NCBI GenBank assembly: GCA_030539165.1
Contig: JAUNSO010000002.1
Location: 1-64,000, forward strand
Reading direction: 5' to 3'
Length of the DNA: 64,000 nt
Source: a bacterium
GTDB lineage: Bacteria > Bacillota > Clostridia > Lachnospirales > Lachnospiraceae
A model generated the notes under the pieces. That model made no database searches. It was not told the origin of the DNA and saw nothing but the letters and a program-made list of their open reading frames with translations. Below are positions 54,092-63,202 of this stretch, in pieces. The translations under genes and the position numbers were made by a program. Every line of letters starts with the position of its first letter. Position 1 is the stretch's first letter.

Positions 54092-55090
54092 ATGAGCTTG
54101 AAGGGTCGCAACTTTTTAACATTAAAGGACTTTACCAAGGATGAAATCAATGAATTTCTGGACTTGGCAGCTGATTTAAAAGAAAAGAAAAAAAACGGAG
54201 TTGATATTGCGAAATATCATGGGAAGAATGTTGCCCTGATTTTTGAAAAGACCAGTACAAGAACACGTTGTGCATTTGAGGTGGCTGCACATGATATGGG
54301 TATGTGCACAACTTATCTGGATCCGGCAGGATCACAGATCGGTAAGAAGGAAAGCATTGCTGATACAGCACGTGTACTGGGCAGAATGTTTGACGGTATC
54401 GAATATCGTGGATTCGGACAGGAGATCGTAGAGGATCTGGCTAAATACTCCGGAGTGCCTGTCTGGAACGGACTAACCAATGAGTATCATCCGACACAGA
54501 TGCTGGCGGATTTGCTGACAATCAAGGAGCATCTGGGATCGCTGGAAGGAAAGAAACTGGTATACATGGGTGATGCACGCTACAATATGGGCAATTCCCT
54601 GATGATTGCCTGTGCCAAGATGGGAATGAACTTTGTTGCCTGTGCACCTGGGCGCTACTTCCCGAACGAGACTCTGATTGAAGAGTGTAAAGCATTTGCG
54701 AAAGAGAGCGGTGCTACGCTTACATTTTCTGAGGATGTCATGGAGGGAACCAAGGATGCAGATATAATCTATACAGATGTATGGGTATCCATGGGTGAGC
54801 CGGACAAGGTATGGGAGGAACGGATCAAGGATCTGACTCCTTATAAGGTAACGATGGATGTTATGAACAACGCAAAGAGCAATGCTATTTTCCTACATTG
54901 TCTGCCCGCGTTCCATGATTTAAAGACGAAGATCGGTAAGGAAATGGGAGAGCGTTTTCACCTGACAGAGATGGAAGTAACGGATGAGGTATTTGAGAAG
55001 TATGCAGATGTGGTGTTTGACGAGGCAGAGAACAGAATGCATACGATTAAAGCGGTTATGGTGGCAACACTGGGTCGGGAAAGATTATGA
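54092..55090 (+). CDS. argF: Ornithine carbamoyltransferase
   Basis: 332 aa. Makes citrulline from ornithine and carbamoyl phosphate. The carbamoyl phosphate motif is [18 protein letters not shown] and the ornithine site [10 protein letters not shown], both intact. AGGAGG (54079-54084) precedes ATG 54092. It could serve arginine synthesis or the arginine deiminase route (arcB); no other arg or arc genes are in the window to decide. Overlaps the next small gene by 4 nt (ATGA). Confidence 0.93.
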   Translation: MSLKGRNFLTLKDFTKDEINEFLDLAADLKEKKKNGVDIAKYHGKNVALIFEKTSTRTRCAFEVAAHDMGMCTTYLDPAGSQIGKKESIADTARVLGRMFDGIEYRGFGQEIVEDLAKYSGVPVWNGLTNEYHPTQMLADLLTIKEHLGSLEGKKLVYMGDARYNMGNSLMIACAKMGMNFVACAPGRYFPNETLIEECKAFAKESGATLTFSEDVMEGTKDADIIYTDVWVSMGEPDKVWEERIKDLTPYKVTMDVMNNAKSNAIFLHCLPAFHDLKTKIGKEMGERFHLTEMEVTDEVFEKYADVVFDEAENRMHTIKAVMVATLGRERL

Positions 55091-55398
55091 AAAAGGAAAC
55101 CAGGACATATCTGAAAAATGCCATTCAGGCCAACGGGTTTGCAATCGATGTCATCAATATGATCATCGGTATTTCCATTATAGTCATGGCAGTTATTGCG
55201 TTGTCCGGTGAGGAAAATGACCTGTATTTATTTCCGGTCATCTTCATACTTGGTGCGATCCTGACATGTCTGAATGCTGTAAAAATGATGAAGCACAACA
55301 GATTATTTGGTATTTTTTTCATAGTTTTTACAGTTATACTGGTATGTGCATGTGTGTTTAGTTTTCTTGTATTGTTTTCGGGTTTGACGATTGTATAG
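55087..55398 (+). CDS. Small membrane protein of unknown function (103 aa)
   Basis: Three hydrophobic segments (about 18-40, 45-62, 74-100) joined by short charged loops. Start ATG 55087 overlaps the argF stop, so it is translated with argF. No family recognised. Confidence 0.7.
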   Translation: MKKETRTYLKNAIQANGFAIDVINMIIGISIIVMAVIALSGEENDLYLFPVIFILGAILTCLNAVKMMKHNRLFGIFFIVFTVILVCACVFSFLVLFSGLTIV

Positions 55399-55417
55399 AG
55401 GAGCAGATATTAACAAT

Positions 55418-55765
55418 ATGGACGAAGAAAAGATCGTACTCTGCGGCGCGAATGCCTATGAGCAGAAATATTATTTTAATCCACTGTTTAAAGGGCTGCC
55501 TGAGTCAATTCAGGAGGAGGTACATATCATCAGCGTACTTTTTACAGAGGAAGTCGGTGGTATTTTTACCATGGTATTTGATGAAGATGGAGAGCTGCAG
55601 TTCGAGGTCACTGCGGCACCTGAGGACTATTTATATGATGAAGTCGGCAGTGGACTGCTGGTGAAGGAAATCCAAAGAAAGAAACAGGAGCTGCTGGAAT
55701 CTCTTTCGCTGTATTACAGAGTGGTTGTATTACATGAGAATCTGGACGAGCTGTTGGAAGAATAG
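55418..55765 (+). CDS. Conserved hypothetical protein (DUF6145-like, 115 aa)
   Basis: Acidic soluble protein beginning MDEEKIVLCGANAYEQKYYFN. The call to DUF6145 is from memory of this N-terminal pattern in Lachnospiraceae and is not certain. Start ATG 55418 is preferred over 55391, although GAGGAG is some 14 nt upstream, a long gap. It lies 24 bp before coaX, in the argF-dusB gene string. Confidence 0.6.
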   Translation: MDEEKIVLCGANAYEQKYYFNPLFKGLPESIQEEVHIISVLFTEEVGGIFTMVFDEDGELQFEVTAAPEDYLYDEVGSGLLVKEIQRKKQELLESLSLYYRVVVLHENLDELLEE

Positions 55766-55789
55766 AAAGTGTGATTGGAGGATGGACAG

Positions 55790-56560
55790 ATGCTGCTGGT
55801 CATTGATGTAGGAAACACGAATATTACATTTGGACTATACCGGAAAAATAAGCTGATATCAACCTTTCGTATCGTATCTGCATTGCAGAGAACTTCAGAT
55901 GAGTATGGTATGGTCATATCAGATCTGATTGAACGACAGGGTGTCAATATCGAAGAAATCGAGGGTATTGTAATAGCAAGTGTTGTGCCAAATACGATGC
56001 ATTCACTTGTCAATGCAATCAAGAAGTATTTGAAACGGACACCGCTGATCATCGGACCGGGGACAAAGACAGGCATCAAGATCGATACACCCAACCCGAA
56101 GGAAATCGGAGCAGACCGTATCGTTGATGCAGTGGCAGCCTATGAATTATATGGCGGCCCGGTACTGGTCATCGACTTTGGAACCGCAACGACCTATGAC
56201 CTTGTGACGGAGGATGGCAGATTTACAGCAGGAATCACGGCGCCGGGTATCAGAATTTCTGCAAAGGCACTGTGGGAGGATACAGCCAGACTGCCAGAGG
56301 TAGAAATCCTGAAACCCAAGTCAATCCTGGCACAGGATACCATATCCAGCATGCAGGCAGGACTGGTGTATGGACAGATTGGACAGACGGAGTATATTAT
56401 CCAATGTGTAAAAAAAGAAACGGGATATGATCATCTGCAGGTGATCGCAACCGGCGGACTTGGCCGTATCATAGCCAGTGAGACGGATATGATTGACAAG
56501 TATGATATTACATTGACCCTGAAGGGTCTGCAGCTGATATATCTGAGGAACCAGAAATGA
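55790..56560 (+). CDS. coaX: Type III pantothenate kinase
   Basis: 256 aa. First step of coenzyme A synthesis. The start ATG 55790 follows [22 protein letters not shown] is the phosphate-binding motif, [18 protein letters not shown] and [13 protein letters not shown] the further ASKHA-type motifs, and GGL near the end. Overlaps dusB by 4 nt. Confidence 0.95.
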   Translation: MLLVIDVGNTNITFGLYRKNKLISTFRIVSALQRTSDEYGMVISDLIERQGVNIEEIEGIVIASVVPNTMHSLVNAIKKYLKRTPLIIGPGTKTGIKIDTPNPKEIGADRIVDAVAAYELYGGPVLVIDFGTATTYDLVTEDGRFTAGITAPGIRISAKALWEDTARLPEVEILKPKSILAQDTISSMQAGLVYGQIGQTEYIIQCVKKETGYDHLQVIATGGLGRIIASETDMIDKYDITLTLKGLQLIYLRNQK

Positions 56561-57516
56561 AACTGAGTATTGGAAATGTTGAACTAGAGAATCAAGTGAT
56601 ATTGGCACCAATGGCAGGCGTAACTGACCTGCCATTTCGTCTGTTGTGCAAAGAACAGGGAGCGGGGCTTCTCTGTATGGAGATGGTCAGCGCGAAGGCT
56701 ATTTATTTTAATAATAAGAATACGATAGAGCTGCTGACGATACATGACGAGGAGCAGCCGGTGTCTCTGCAGCTGTTTGGAAATGATCCTGACATCATCA
56801 GCGAGATGGCTAAAAGAATCGAGGAACGCCCATTTGCCATACTGGACATCAACATGGGATGTCCTGTTCCGAAGGTAGTCAATAACGGAGAGGGATCAGC
56901 ACTGATGAAGGATCCGGTACTGGCAGGCAAAATCATTGAAAAGACAGTACATGCCATCCGGAAGCCTGTAACCGTGAAGATCCGTAAGGGCTTTGATGAG
57001 GCACATGTGAATGCAGTAGAGCTTGCCAGGATCGCACAGGAAAGTGGAGCGGCGGCGGTAGCAGTACACGGCAGGACGAGGGAACAGTATTATGCAGGAG
57101 AGGCAGACTGGGAGATTATCCGTCTGGTAAAGGAAGCGGTTTCCATACCCGTGATCGGAAATGGCGATATTACATCTCCTGAGAGTGCCAAGAGAATGCT
57201 GGATGAGACAGGCTGTGACGGACTGATGATCGGTCGTGCAGCGCAGGGAAATCCATGGATCTTTCACAGGATCAATGCTTATCTAGATCGTGGAGAGATG
57301 CCGGCGGCACCGGGACTGCCGGAGATCAAAGCTATGATCCTGCGACATGCAGAACTGCTGTTAAAATATAAAGGATCCTATACCGGCATGCGGGAAATGC
57401 GAAAACATGCGGCATGGTATACAGCAGGCTATCCGCACTCAGCCAGACTGCGGCGCAGCCTGAATGATATAGAGACCATGGATGATTTGAAGCAGATTCT
57501 GATGCATATGGAATAG
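56557..57516 (+). CDS. dusB: tRNA-dihydrouridine synthase (DusB type)
   Basis: 319 aa FMN enzyme reducing uridine in t[39 protein letters not shown] (with the active-site Cys), [13 protein letters not shown] and NGDITSPE are all standard. Start overlaps coaX. Confidence 0.94.
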   Translation: MKLSIGNVELENQVILAPMAGVTDLPFRLLCKEQGAGLLCMEMVSAKAIYFNNKNTIELLTIHDEEQPVSLQLFGNDPDIISEMAKRIEERPFAILDINMGCPVPKVVNNGEGSALMKDPVLAGKIIEKTVHAIRKPVTVKIRKGFDEAHVNAVELARIAQESGAAAVAVHGRTREQYYAGEADWEIIRLVKEAVSIPVIGNGDITSPESAKRMLDETGCDGLMIGRAAQGNPWIFHRINAYLDRGEMPAAPGLPEIKAMILRHAELLLKYKGSYTGMREMRKHAAWYTAGYPHSARLRRSLNDIETMDDLKQILMHME

Positions 57517-57537
57517 AATGCTATCATATATTCCTCT

Positions 57538-57993
57538 ATGGAAAAGATTTGTTTACTGCACATTATCAGTATAGAAGCAACAAAGTGGGAGATATTCAGA
57601 GGATGTCCGTATCGCAGGGCAAGGAAGCGTATATTGAAGCTGTTACGAGAGAAGAATATGGATGGAGTGATGACGACAGAGACCATTGCAGGGCAGCTGG
57701 GAAATCTGGGAGTTCCATATCTGTATGTTCATAAAGCGGGCTTTCGTAAAGGCGGCATCAAACGAAATCCTCAGAAATGCTGGCATATGGCAGTTCTGGA
57801 TGATGACTCAGCTATGACAGATGCGGTTCTGGAACTGGTATATGAGGATCTGAATCATCTGACAGTCGTTACAGACAGAGCAGAACATTTTGAGAGTATG
57901 GCAGATGAGGTCTATGATGAGACGGGACTGCTGATTCATTTTGCCAGACGGATTCCCTCGGATGCCAATATAATACTATATATGAAACCTTGA
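57538..57993 (+). CDS. Hypothetical protein (151 aa) upstream of greA
   Basis: No family recognised. The N-terminal half is basic (RGCPYRRARKRILKLLREK), the C-terminal half acidic. No Shine-Dalgarno precedes ATG 57538, so the true start may differ; the frame is open back to the dusB stop and a later Met (about 57658) is possible. Its stop overlaps the -35 of the greA promoter. Confidence 0.5.
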   Translation: MEKICLLHIISIEATKWEIFRGCPYRRARKRILKLLREKNMDGVMTTETIAGQLGNLGVPYLYVHKAGFRKGGIKRNPQKCWHMAVLDDDSAMTDAVLELVYEDLNHLTVVTDRAEHFESMADEVYDETGLLIHFARRIPSDANIILYMKP

Positions 57994-58019
57994 CACTAAT
58001 TAAGTAAATGGAGTATAAT
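57990..58019 (+). promoter_or_regulatory. Sigma-A promoter of greA-lysS
   Basis: TTGACA (57990-57995) overlaps the stop of the upstream gene; 18-nt spacer; TATAAT (58014-58019). Both boxes are perfect, so this should be a strong promoter. The 65-nt leader contains a GGCT-GAAAA-AGCC hairpin. Confidence 0.85.
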
Positions 58020-58090
58020 ACCATCATTGCAAAGCGGACTTTAGGCTGAAAAAGCCGATAAAACGATAGAGAGGCAGGGTACTGTATATT

Positions 58091-58573
58091 ATGGAAGCAA
58101 AGAAGAATTTATTAACGTATGAAGGACTTCAGAAATTAGAGAATGAACTGCATGACCTCAAGGTAGTCAAAAGAAAAGAGGTAGCTGAAAAGCTCAAGGA
58201 AGCAAGAGCTCAGGGCGATTTATCCGAGAATGCTGAGTATGATGCAGCAAAAGACGAGCAGCGTGATATTGAGGCACGTATTGAGGATATTGAAGCAATC
58301 CTGAAAAATGCAGAGGTTGTTTTGGAGGATGAAGTAGATGTCAGCAAGATCGGTGTCGGCTCCAAGGTAAAGATTCTGGATAAGGAATTAAAGGAAGAGA
58401 TGGAATTTAAGATTGTCGGTTCAGCAGAGGCTAACTCTCTGAAGGGCAAGATCTCAAATGAATCTCCTGTAGGCAGAGCCCTGATCGGTGCTAAGAAGGG
58501 TGATACGATTGAGGTGGAGACTCAGGCCGGTACATTGAAGTATAAGGTGCTGGAGATACAGAAAACCAATTAA
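58091..58573 (+). CDS. greA: Transcription elongation factor GreA
   Basis: 160 aa, standard length. N-terminal coiled coil with LTYEGLQKLENELHDLK, acidic tip DLSENAEYDAAKDEQ that enters the polymerase channel to stimulate RNA cleavage, and C-terminal FKBP-like part ending KYKVLEIQ. Twenty-one bp before lysS, a common pairing in Firmicutes. Confidence 0.96.
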   Translation: MEAKKNLLTYEGLQKLENELHDLKVVKRKEVAEKLKEARAQGDLSENAEYDAAKDEQRDIEARIEDIEAILKNAEVVLEDEVDVSKIGVGSKVKILDKELKEEMEFKIVGSAEANSLKGKISNESPVGRALIGAKKGDTIEVETQAGTLKYKVLEIQKTN

Positions 58574-58594
58574 TTGGTATATGGAGGAAATAGA

Positions 58595-60112
58595 GTGAGC
58601 GAGCAGCAGAATCAGAATCAACAAAAGGGTCAACAGAACCAGCAGGAGCCGGATATTAAGCAGCTCTTAAAGGTACGTCGCGAGAAGCTGGCACAGCTGC
58701 AGACAGACGGCAAGGATCCTTTTCAGATCATGAAATATAATGTGACACATCACAGCACGGAGATTAAGGACAACTTTGACGAGCTGAACGGCAAGCAGGT
58801 CTCCATCGCAGGCCGTGTGATGGCAAAACGTGTTATGGGTAAGGCCTCTTTCTGTAATGTACAGGATCTGCAGGGCAATATCCAGTCTTATGTTGCGAGA
58901 GATTCTATCGGAGAAGAAGCATATGCGGACTTCAAGAAATTTGATGTCGGCGATATCATCGGAATCGAAGGTGAAGTTTTCAAGACGAAGACGGAGGAAA
59001 TCTCCATTCATGCATCGAAGGTTATTCTTCTGTCCAAGAGTCTTCAGATTCTTCCTGAGAAATATCACGGACTGACCAATACAGATATCCGTTACCGTCA
59101 GAGATATGTAGACCTGATCATGAACAGTGAAGTCAAGGATACATTTGTAAAACGTTCCAGAATCATTTCCACAATCCGCAGTTATCTGGATTCACAGGGC
59201 TTTATGGAGGTTGAGACTCCAATGCTCGTGTCCAATGCAGGCGGAGCATCTGCAAGACCGTTCGAGACACATTTCAACGCACTGGATGAGGATCTGAAGC
59301 TTCGTATTTCATTGGAGCTGTATCTGAAGAGACTGATTGTAGGCGGCTTGGAGAGAGTGTATGAGATTGGACGTGTATTCCGTAATGAAGGTCTGGATAC
59401 GAGACACAACCCGGAATTCACCCTGATGGAATTATATCAGGCATATACCGATTATAACGGCATGATGGATCTGACAGAGAATCTGTACCGCCATGTGGCA
59501 CAGACCGTTCTTGGCAAGACAACCATTACCTACAACGGAATCGAGATGGATCTCGGCAAGCCGTTCGAGAGAATCACCATGGTGGATGCTGTGAAGAAGT
59601 ATGCCAATGTTGATTTCAATGAGATTCACACCTTAGAGGAAGCAAGAGCTATCGCTAAGGAGCATCATATAGAGTATGAAGAGAGACATAAGAAGGGTGA
59701 TATCCTGAACCTGTTCTTCGAAGAATTCGTCGAAGAGCACCTGATTCAGCCGACCTTCTTAATGGATCATCCGGTAGAAATCTCGCCGCTTACTAAGAGA
59801 AAGCCAAGCAATCCGGACTACACAGAGCGCTTCGAATTCTTCATGAACGGCTGGGAGATGGCAAATGCCTACTCCGAGTTAAATGACCCAATCGACCAGA
59901 GAGAGCGTTTCAAAGCCCAGGAAGCAGCACTGGCAGCAGGTGATGAGGAAGCCAACACCACAGACGAAGACTTCTTAAATGCCCTGGAAATCGGTATGCC
60001 GCCTACAGGTGGTATTGGATTCGGTATTGATAGAATGTGTATGCTGATGACGGATTCACCGGCGATTAGGGATGTGTTGTTGTTCCCAACGATGAAAACA
60101 TTGGAGAAATAA
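58595..60112 (+). CDS. lysS: Lysyl-tRNA synthetase, class II
   Basis: 505 aa. GTG start 58595 after GGAGG (58583-58587). A Gln-rich N-terminal tail (about 20 residues) precedes the OB anticodon domain; class II motif 2 is [19 protein letters not shown] and motif 3 [15 protein letters not shown]. Last housekeeping gene before the accessory stretch. Confidence 0.96.
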   Translation: MSEQQNQNQQKGQQNQQEPDIKQLLKVRREKLAQLQTDGKDPFQIMKYNVTHHSTEIKDNFDELNGKQVSIAGRVMAKRVMGKASFCNVQDLQGNIQSYVARDSIGEEAYADFKKFDVGDIIGIEGEVFKTKTEEISIHASKVILLSKSLQILPEKYHGLTNTDIRYRQRYVDLIMNSEVKDTFVKRSRIISTIRSYLDSQGFMEVETPMLVSNAGGASARPFETHFNALDEDLKLRISLELYLKRLIVGGLERVYEIGRVFRNEGLDTRHNPEFTLMELYQAYTDYNGMMDLTENLYRHVAQTVLGKTTITYNGIEMDLGKPFERITMVDAVKKYANVDFNEIHTLEEARAIAKEHHIEYEERHKKGDILNLFFEEFVEEHLIQPTFLMDHPVEISPLTKRKPSNPDYTERFEFFMNGWEMANAYSELNDPIDQRERFKAQEAALAAGDEEANTTDEDFLNALEIGMPPTGGIGFGIDRMCMLMTDSPAIRDVLLFPTMKTLEK

Positions 60113-60252
60113 ACCCAGTGTTTATGCGGGTTTGCGGGAGAATAGATGTGAAAAAGACAAGTTTTTGACAAGTTTTTTGAGACCAATAGTACCTAACTAT
60201 TACTCATAATACCTTGTCAGATGATTTTCAAGCGAATAGAGAATTAATTATT

Positions 60253-60287
60253 AGGGACATTTCTTACACAGGAAATGTCCCTTTTTC
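60253..60287 (+). terminator. Strong terminator at the border to the accessory stretch
   Basis: AGGGACATTTC (60253-60263), 8-nt loop, GAAATGTCCCT (60272-60282), then TTTTTC. An 11-bp perfect stem. Confidence 0.9.
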
Positions 60288-60321
60288 TGTTACAGTTGTT
60301 TGATTTGAAAGGAGAATGAAA

Positions 60322-60543
60322 ATGTCTAACACAGCGACAAGAGCAGCAAAGAAAGAAGTATTAAAAGAACCTCACTCAGAAGTGGTAAAGGTACGTATGC
60401 AGGGAACAGAGAAGGGAATCAGTGCATTTCAAAGAATTATTGAGTTTGCAGAGAATAATGGATTATGTGAAGTGCAGAATTTTTTGGATTTGTTTCACAA
60501 TAAGGGAAGTGATGAAGTTACAATGGATTTTGGGTGTGACTGA
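60322..60543 (+). CDS. Small hypothetical protein (73 aa)
   Basis: Start ATG 60322, 7 nt after AAAGGAG; ATG 60316 is too near the site. N-terminal 25 residues are basic and Ala/Thr-rich; the rest is a helical segment (GISAFQRIIEFAENNGLCEVQNFLDLF). Not recognised; small proteins of this look are often carried by mobile elements, which is inference. Confidence 0.55.
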   Translation: MSNTATRAAKKEVLKEPHSEVVKVRMQGTEKGISAFQRIIEFAENNGLCEVQNFLDLFHNKGSDEVTMDFGCD

Positions 60544-60622
60544 TGCTAAAATAAGATCAGTACAAATTTGAAGTTGTATGGATGTTAATTTGCGTTGCTT
60601 GCGGCAACGGCCTATTTTGATG

Positions 60623-60640
60623 TTTGATAGAAATATCAAA
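60623..60640 (+). promoter_or_regulatory. Dyad before the XRE regulator gene (possible operator)
   Basis: TTTGATA (60623-60629), GAAA, TATCAAA (60634-60640): a perfect 7-bp dyad 4 nt before AAAGGAGG. Size and position fit an autoregulatory site or an RNA hairpin near the ribosome binding site. A further CGTTGC/GCAACG stem lies at 60593-60609. Confidence 0.45.
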
Positions 60641-60659
60641 AGCAAAGGAGGCAATAATT

Positions 60660-61169
60660 ATGTTGAATGAAAACATAAAGAGGCTAAGAAAATCAAGAGG
60701 AATCTCACAGGAGGAGCTTGCTATTAAGTTGAATGTGGTGAGGCAGACAGTATCAAAATGGGAGAATGGATTATCGGTTCCTGATTCCAGTATGCTGATT
60801 GCGTTGGCAGAGGAACTTGATACTTCAGTAAGCATTCTGCTTGGAGAAGTTGTTGATGAAATCGGTACTGATGACTTAAAGACTATTTCAGAGAAATTAG
60901 AGGTTATTAATCTTCAGCTTGCAAAGAATAGCGAGAGGAAAAGGAAAACCATCAGATGGATGCTTATTGCTTTATGTGCAACTATTGTTGTGGTATTTAT
61001 TGCATTTGCATCTATGCAGAGTTCTTATCTGAATTGGGATTTTAATGAACCGGAACTGGCTGTTGCAGGTACTATACTGCATGGCATTGAATTTTTATTT
61101 GTGAGACTTGCTCCGATTGTGTTTATTGCGGGAGTGGTTGGTATTGTTCTGACATATAAAAAGAATTAA
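60660..61169 (+). CDS. XRE-family HTH regulator with C-terminal membrane anchor
   Basis: 169 aa. Start ATG 60660 after AAAGGAGG. HTH (about 5-60): IKRLRKSRGISQEELAIKLNVVRQTVSKWENGLSVPDS. A short coiled segment follows, then two membrane segments (about 101-120 and 140-165). Membrane-tethered XRE regulators of this plan are common in Clostridia and usually control neighbouring genes; the ligand is unknown. Confidence 0.85.
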   Translation: MLNENIKRLRKSRGISQEELAIKLNVVRQTVSKWENGLSVPDSSMLIALAEELDTSVSILLGEVVDEIGTDDLKTISEKLEVINLQLAKNSERKRKTIRWMLIALCATIVVVFIAFASMQSSYLNWDFNEPELAVAGTILHGIEFLFVRLAPIVFIAGVVGIVLTYKKN

Positions 61170-61268
61170 AATAATTCCGATTGGTCAAGACAACATTAAA
61201 TTCTGATTTATAGAGTAGAATCAAACAAAAGATATAAATGGTTTAGTTTATTAAGGAGGCATAACAAC

Positions 61269-61700
61269 ATGGGATTATTTGATAAGTTCAAAAAGAAGAA
61301 CAATAGTGATAATGGATTTTTGAAGGTAGATGTACAGCATTTAATTGACTGGAATGAACCAAACGGAGAGGGCTGTATTGTTTCTGATATGATTACTAAG
61401 GAAGGCTGGAAAGTCGGGTATATGTTTCGTGATGAACCAGTGAAAGATCAACCGGATAGTGGCTGGCATTTTTTCAAAGGCGATGAAGATGAGGATTATT
61501 CGAACGATCCTCATAATTTTCATGTGTTTGCATTAAATACAGTTTGCAATTATGATCCTGATATTATTCAGTATTTGAATTCTCCTATCGGAGCACATCT
61601 AATCAGAACCAAGGATGGTATGTTTATTACTGATGATGGATCACAACCAATTCACATCAAAAAACAAGAGAAAGAGATAAATAATCAACAGGTTAAATGA
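61269..61700 (+). CDS. DUF2185 (Imm33-like) domain protein
   Basis: 143 aa. AAGGAGG precedes ATG 61269. The block CIVSDMITKEGWKVGYMFRD, followed by DSGWHFFKGDEDEDY and CNYDPDIIQYL, matches the DUF2185 family, which includes immunity proteins of polymorphic toxin systems (Imm33). No toxin gene is next to it, so it may be an orphan immunity gene or have another role. A basic tail (about 125-143) is extra. Followed after 17 bp by an unknown gene. Confidence 0.75.
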   Translation: MGLFDKFKKKNNSDNGFLKVDVQHLIDWNEPNGEGCIVSDMITKEGWKVGYMFRDEPVKDQPDSGWHFFKGDEDEDYSNDPHNFHVFALNTVCNYDPDIIQYLNSPIGAHLIRTKDGMFITDDGSQPIHIKKQEKEINNQQVK

Positions 61701-61717
61701 AATTGTGGAGGGCTAGT

Positions 61718-62083
61718 ATGGAAAAGAATAAAGTTCCAACAGTGGCAGAACTTAAAGTTTATATTGAGGAGAAAGAGGCATATTATCAGGATTGTATCAG
61801 AAACAAAGAAACACTTGTAATATCCGGGCCGAAGTTCCCCGGAGAGACAGTCTGGAGTGCTAATAGTACTTTGCCATTAATGAAAGCGGCAGAAGAAGTG
61901 GGAACACCAAAAGAAGAAGTATGGAAATTGTGCAGTAAAATTGCTAGTACAACGCATGCTCCGGTGACAAAAAAAGAATATGAAAGAATGATACCTTTTG
62001 CAAAAGAGCCACCTACGGTTGATGCCGTCCTTAAGTTTCTGGAAACATACATACCCGTATTTGAAAATGGGCACGTGAGTTGA
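61718..62083 (+). CDS. Hypothetical protein (121 aa) paired with the DUF2185 gene
   Basis: Start ATG 61718 after TGGAGGG. A soluble, Lys/Glu-rich protein with PTVAELKVYIEEKEAYYQD at the front; no family recognised. Spacing suggests it shares an mRNA with the DUF2185 gene; it could be another immunity-type protein, which is a guess. Confidence 0.6.
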   Translation: MEKNKVPTVAELKVYIEEKEAYYQDCIRNKETLVISGPKFPGETVWSANSTLPLMKAAEEVGTPKEEVWKLCSKIASTTHAPVTKKEYERMIPFAKEPPTVDAVLKFLETYIPVFENGHVS

Positions 62084-62114
62084 GTGTTTGATGTCAGTGC
62101 ATATTACTATTGTC

Positions 62115-62143
62115 TTGCATTGATTACTTTATCAGATTATAGA
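62115..62143 (+). promoter_or_regulatory. Possible sigma-A promoter of the 285-aa membrane gene
   Basis: TTGCAT (62115-62120), 17-nt spacer, TATAGA (62138-62143). Confidence 0.4.
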
Positions 62144-62172
62144 CAGATTAATCGTTACGAAAGAGTGAAAAT

Positions 62173-63030
62173 ATGACGTTTCAAGATTATTTACAACATT
62201 ATCTGTCTATCCCGGAGATTATTTATTTTGTTTTGGTGTCTTTGGGCGTAAATGTAGTGATACATCTTATTCTGATTACAGCGGCAAAAATAAAATCCGG
62301 TGCGTTTGAGAAGAAACATCGAAAAAAGATAATTGCAGACTCATATGAAGAGTATTCAGAGAGCTTTTACGAGCTGGTCTTTTCATGTACATCCATTTTA
62401 CTGTTTATCAGTATCTATTTCTGGTTAGACCTTGATTATTTTGATCTGGAGAGAGAAGCCAGAGAAATCTGGCAGAAATATCAGGATATTCTGTTACTAG
62501 GATTTATTATTCTGAGTGCTGTATTGAATAGTATTGTGGATCGAATTCTGGTACCGATTCGTAAAATCAGTGATGAAAAAAGAAGCACACTTCGTATGAT
62601 GGGAATGCTATACATGATGATTATCTTTTTGTATATAAAATTCATCTACGAAGATAATAACTATGATACAATACTTTTTTATTTTCTGACATTGATGATT
62701 GGTCGATTTGTTTATTTTGATGCATCCGTCAAGGAGTTCGGTCAATCAATGAAACGACTTCTTTTTTCAGTTCCCATTTTATTGTTGGAATTATTGACTA
62801 CGGCGGTAGTTGCATTATATGGCTTCTCAACCAAATACCTTTTGCGTTCAAATGGAGTTGTCGGAAGCCTGTTTATTGCACATTTTTTCTTGATTGTGGA
62901 AATTTTTATTTTGATGAGAACAGGAATATTCAAACGTATCTGCGGGTGCAAGCGGAAGCAGAAAAAGAAAGAAGCAGAAGATGTCTGGGAAGCAGAAGAA
63001 ATGGATGAAGTGGAAGAAATAGAAGAATAG
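62173..63030 (+). CDS. Polytopic membrane protein of unknown function (285 aa)
   Basis: About seven membrane segments (about 12-34, 62-80, 98-116, 138-155, 165-182, 195-217, 230-250) and a cytoplasmic tail with a basic patch (CGCKRKQKKK) followed by an acidic end (EEMDEVEEIEE). No family recognised; Shine-Dalgarno is weak (AAAGAGTGA). Lies between the DUF2185 pair and the HTH-ART gene. Confidence 0.65.
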   Translation: MTFQDYLQHYLSIPEIIYFVLVSLGVNVVIHLILITAAKIKSGAFEKKHRKKIIADSYEEYSESFYELVFSCTSILLFISIYFWLDLDYFDLEREAREIWQKYQDILLLGFIILSAVLNSIVDRILVPIRKISDEKRSTLRMMGMLYMMIIFLYIKFIYEDNNYDTILFYFLTLMIGRFVYFDASVKEFGQSMKRLLFSVPILLLELLTTAVVALYGFSTKYLLRSNGVVGSLFIAHFFLIVEIFILMRTGIFKRICGCKRKQKKKEAEDVWEAEEMDEVEEIEE

Positions 63031-63123
63031 AAAAAAATCTTACGGAGTAATTATACTTGGTGGAACTTTTTTGGCGTTATATGTGAGGAACCTGCGGAAG
63101 AGACGATGATAAATTCAAAACAT

Positions 63124-63150
63124 ACTTAAGTAATGTGCATTAAGTAAGTT
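63124..63150 (+). promoter_or_regulatory. Operator-like dyad, site 1
   Basis: ACTTAAGTAATGTGCATTAAG-type dyad: ACTTAA and TTAAGT arms around GTAATGTGCA, ending TAAGTAAGTT. It shares the core TTAAGTAATGTG with site 2, 39 bp downstream. Confidence 0.6.
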
Positions 63151-63154
63151 AACA

Positions 63155-63183
63155 TTGAACTTATTTAAGTAATGTGATATAAA
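63155..63183 (+). promoter_or_regulatory. Sigma-A promoter inside operator site 2
   Basis: TTGAAC (63155-63160), 17-nt spacer, TATAAA (63178-63183). The spacer and -10 are covered by the dyad at 63159-63189, so a bound repressor would block polymerase. Confidence 0.65.
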
Positions 63184-63189
63184 TAAGTT
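63159..63189 (+). promoter_or_regulatory. Operator-like dyad, site 2
   Basis: ACTTATTTA (63159-63167) and TAAATAAGT (63180-63188) flank AGTAATGTGATA; the core TTAAGTAATGTG is the same as in site 1. It overlaps the promoter and stops at the ribosome binding site. Confidence 0.65.
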
Positions 63190-63202
63190 GGAGGTAACGG
63201 AT

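Noticed and set aside
57549-57734. 61-codon frame overlapping the 151-aa gene
   Set aside because: Shorter, no ribosome binding site and no recognisable pattern; treated as a shadow.
58054-58061. GCCGATAA, a perfect sigma-28 -10, before greA
   Set aside because: No TAAA lies 15 nt upstream; it is part of the GGCT/AGCC hairpin behind a perfect sigma-A promoter.
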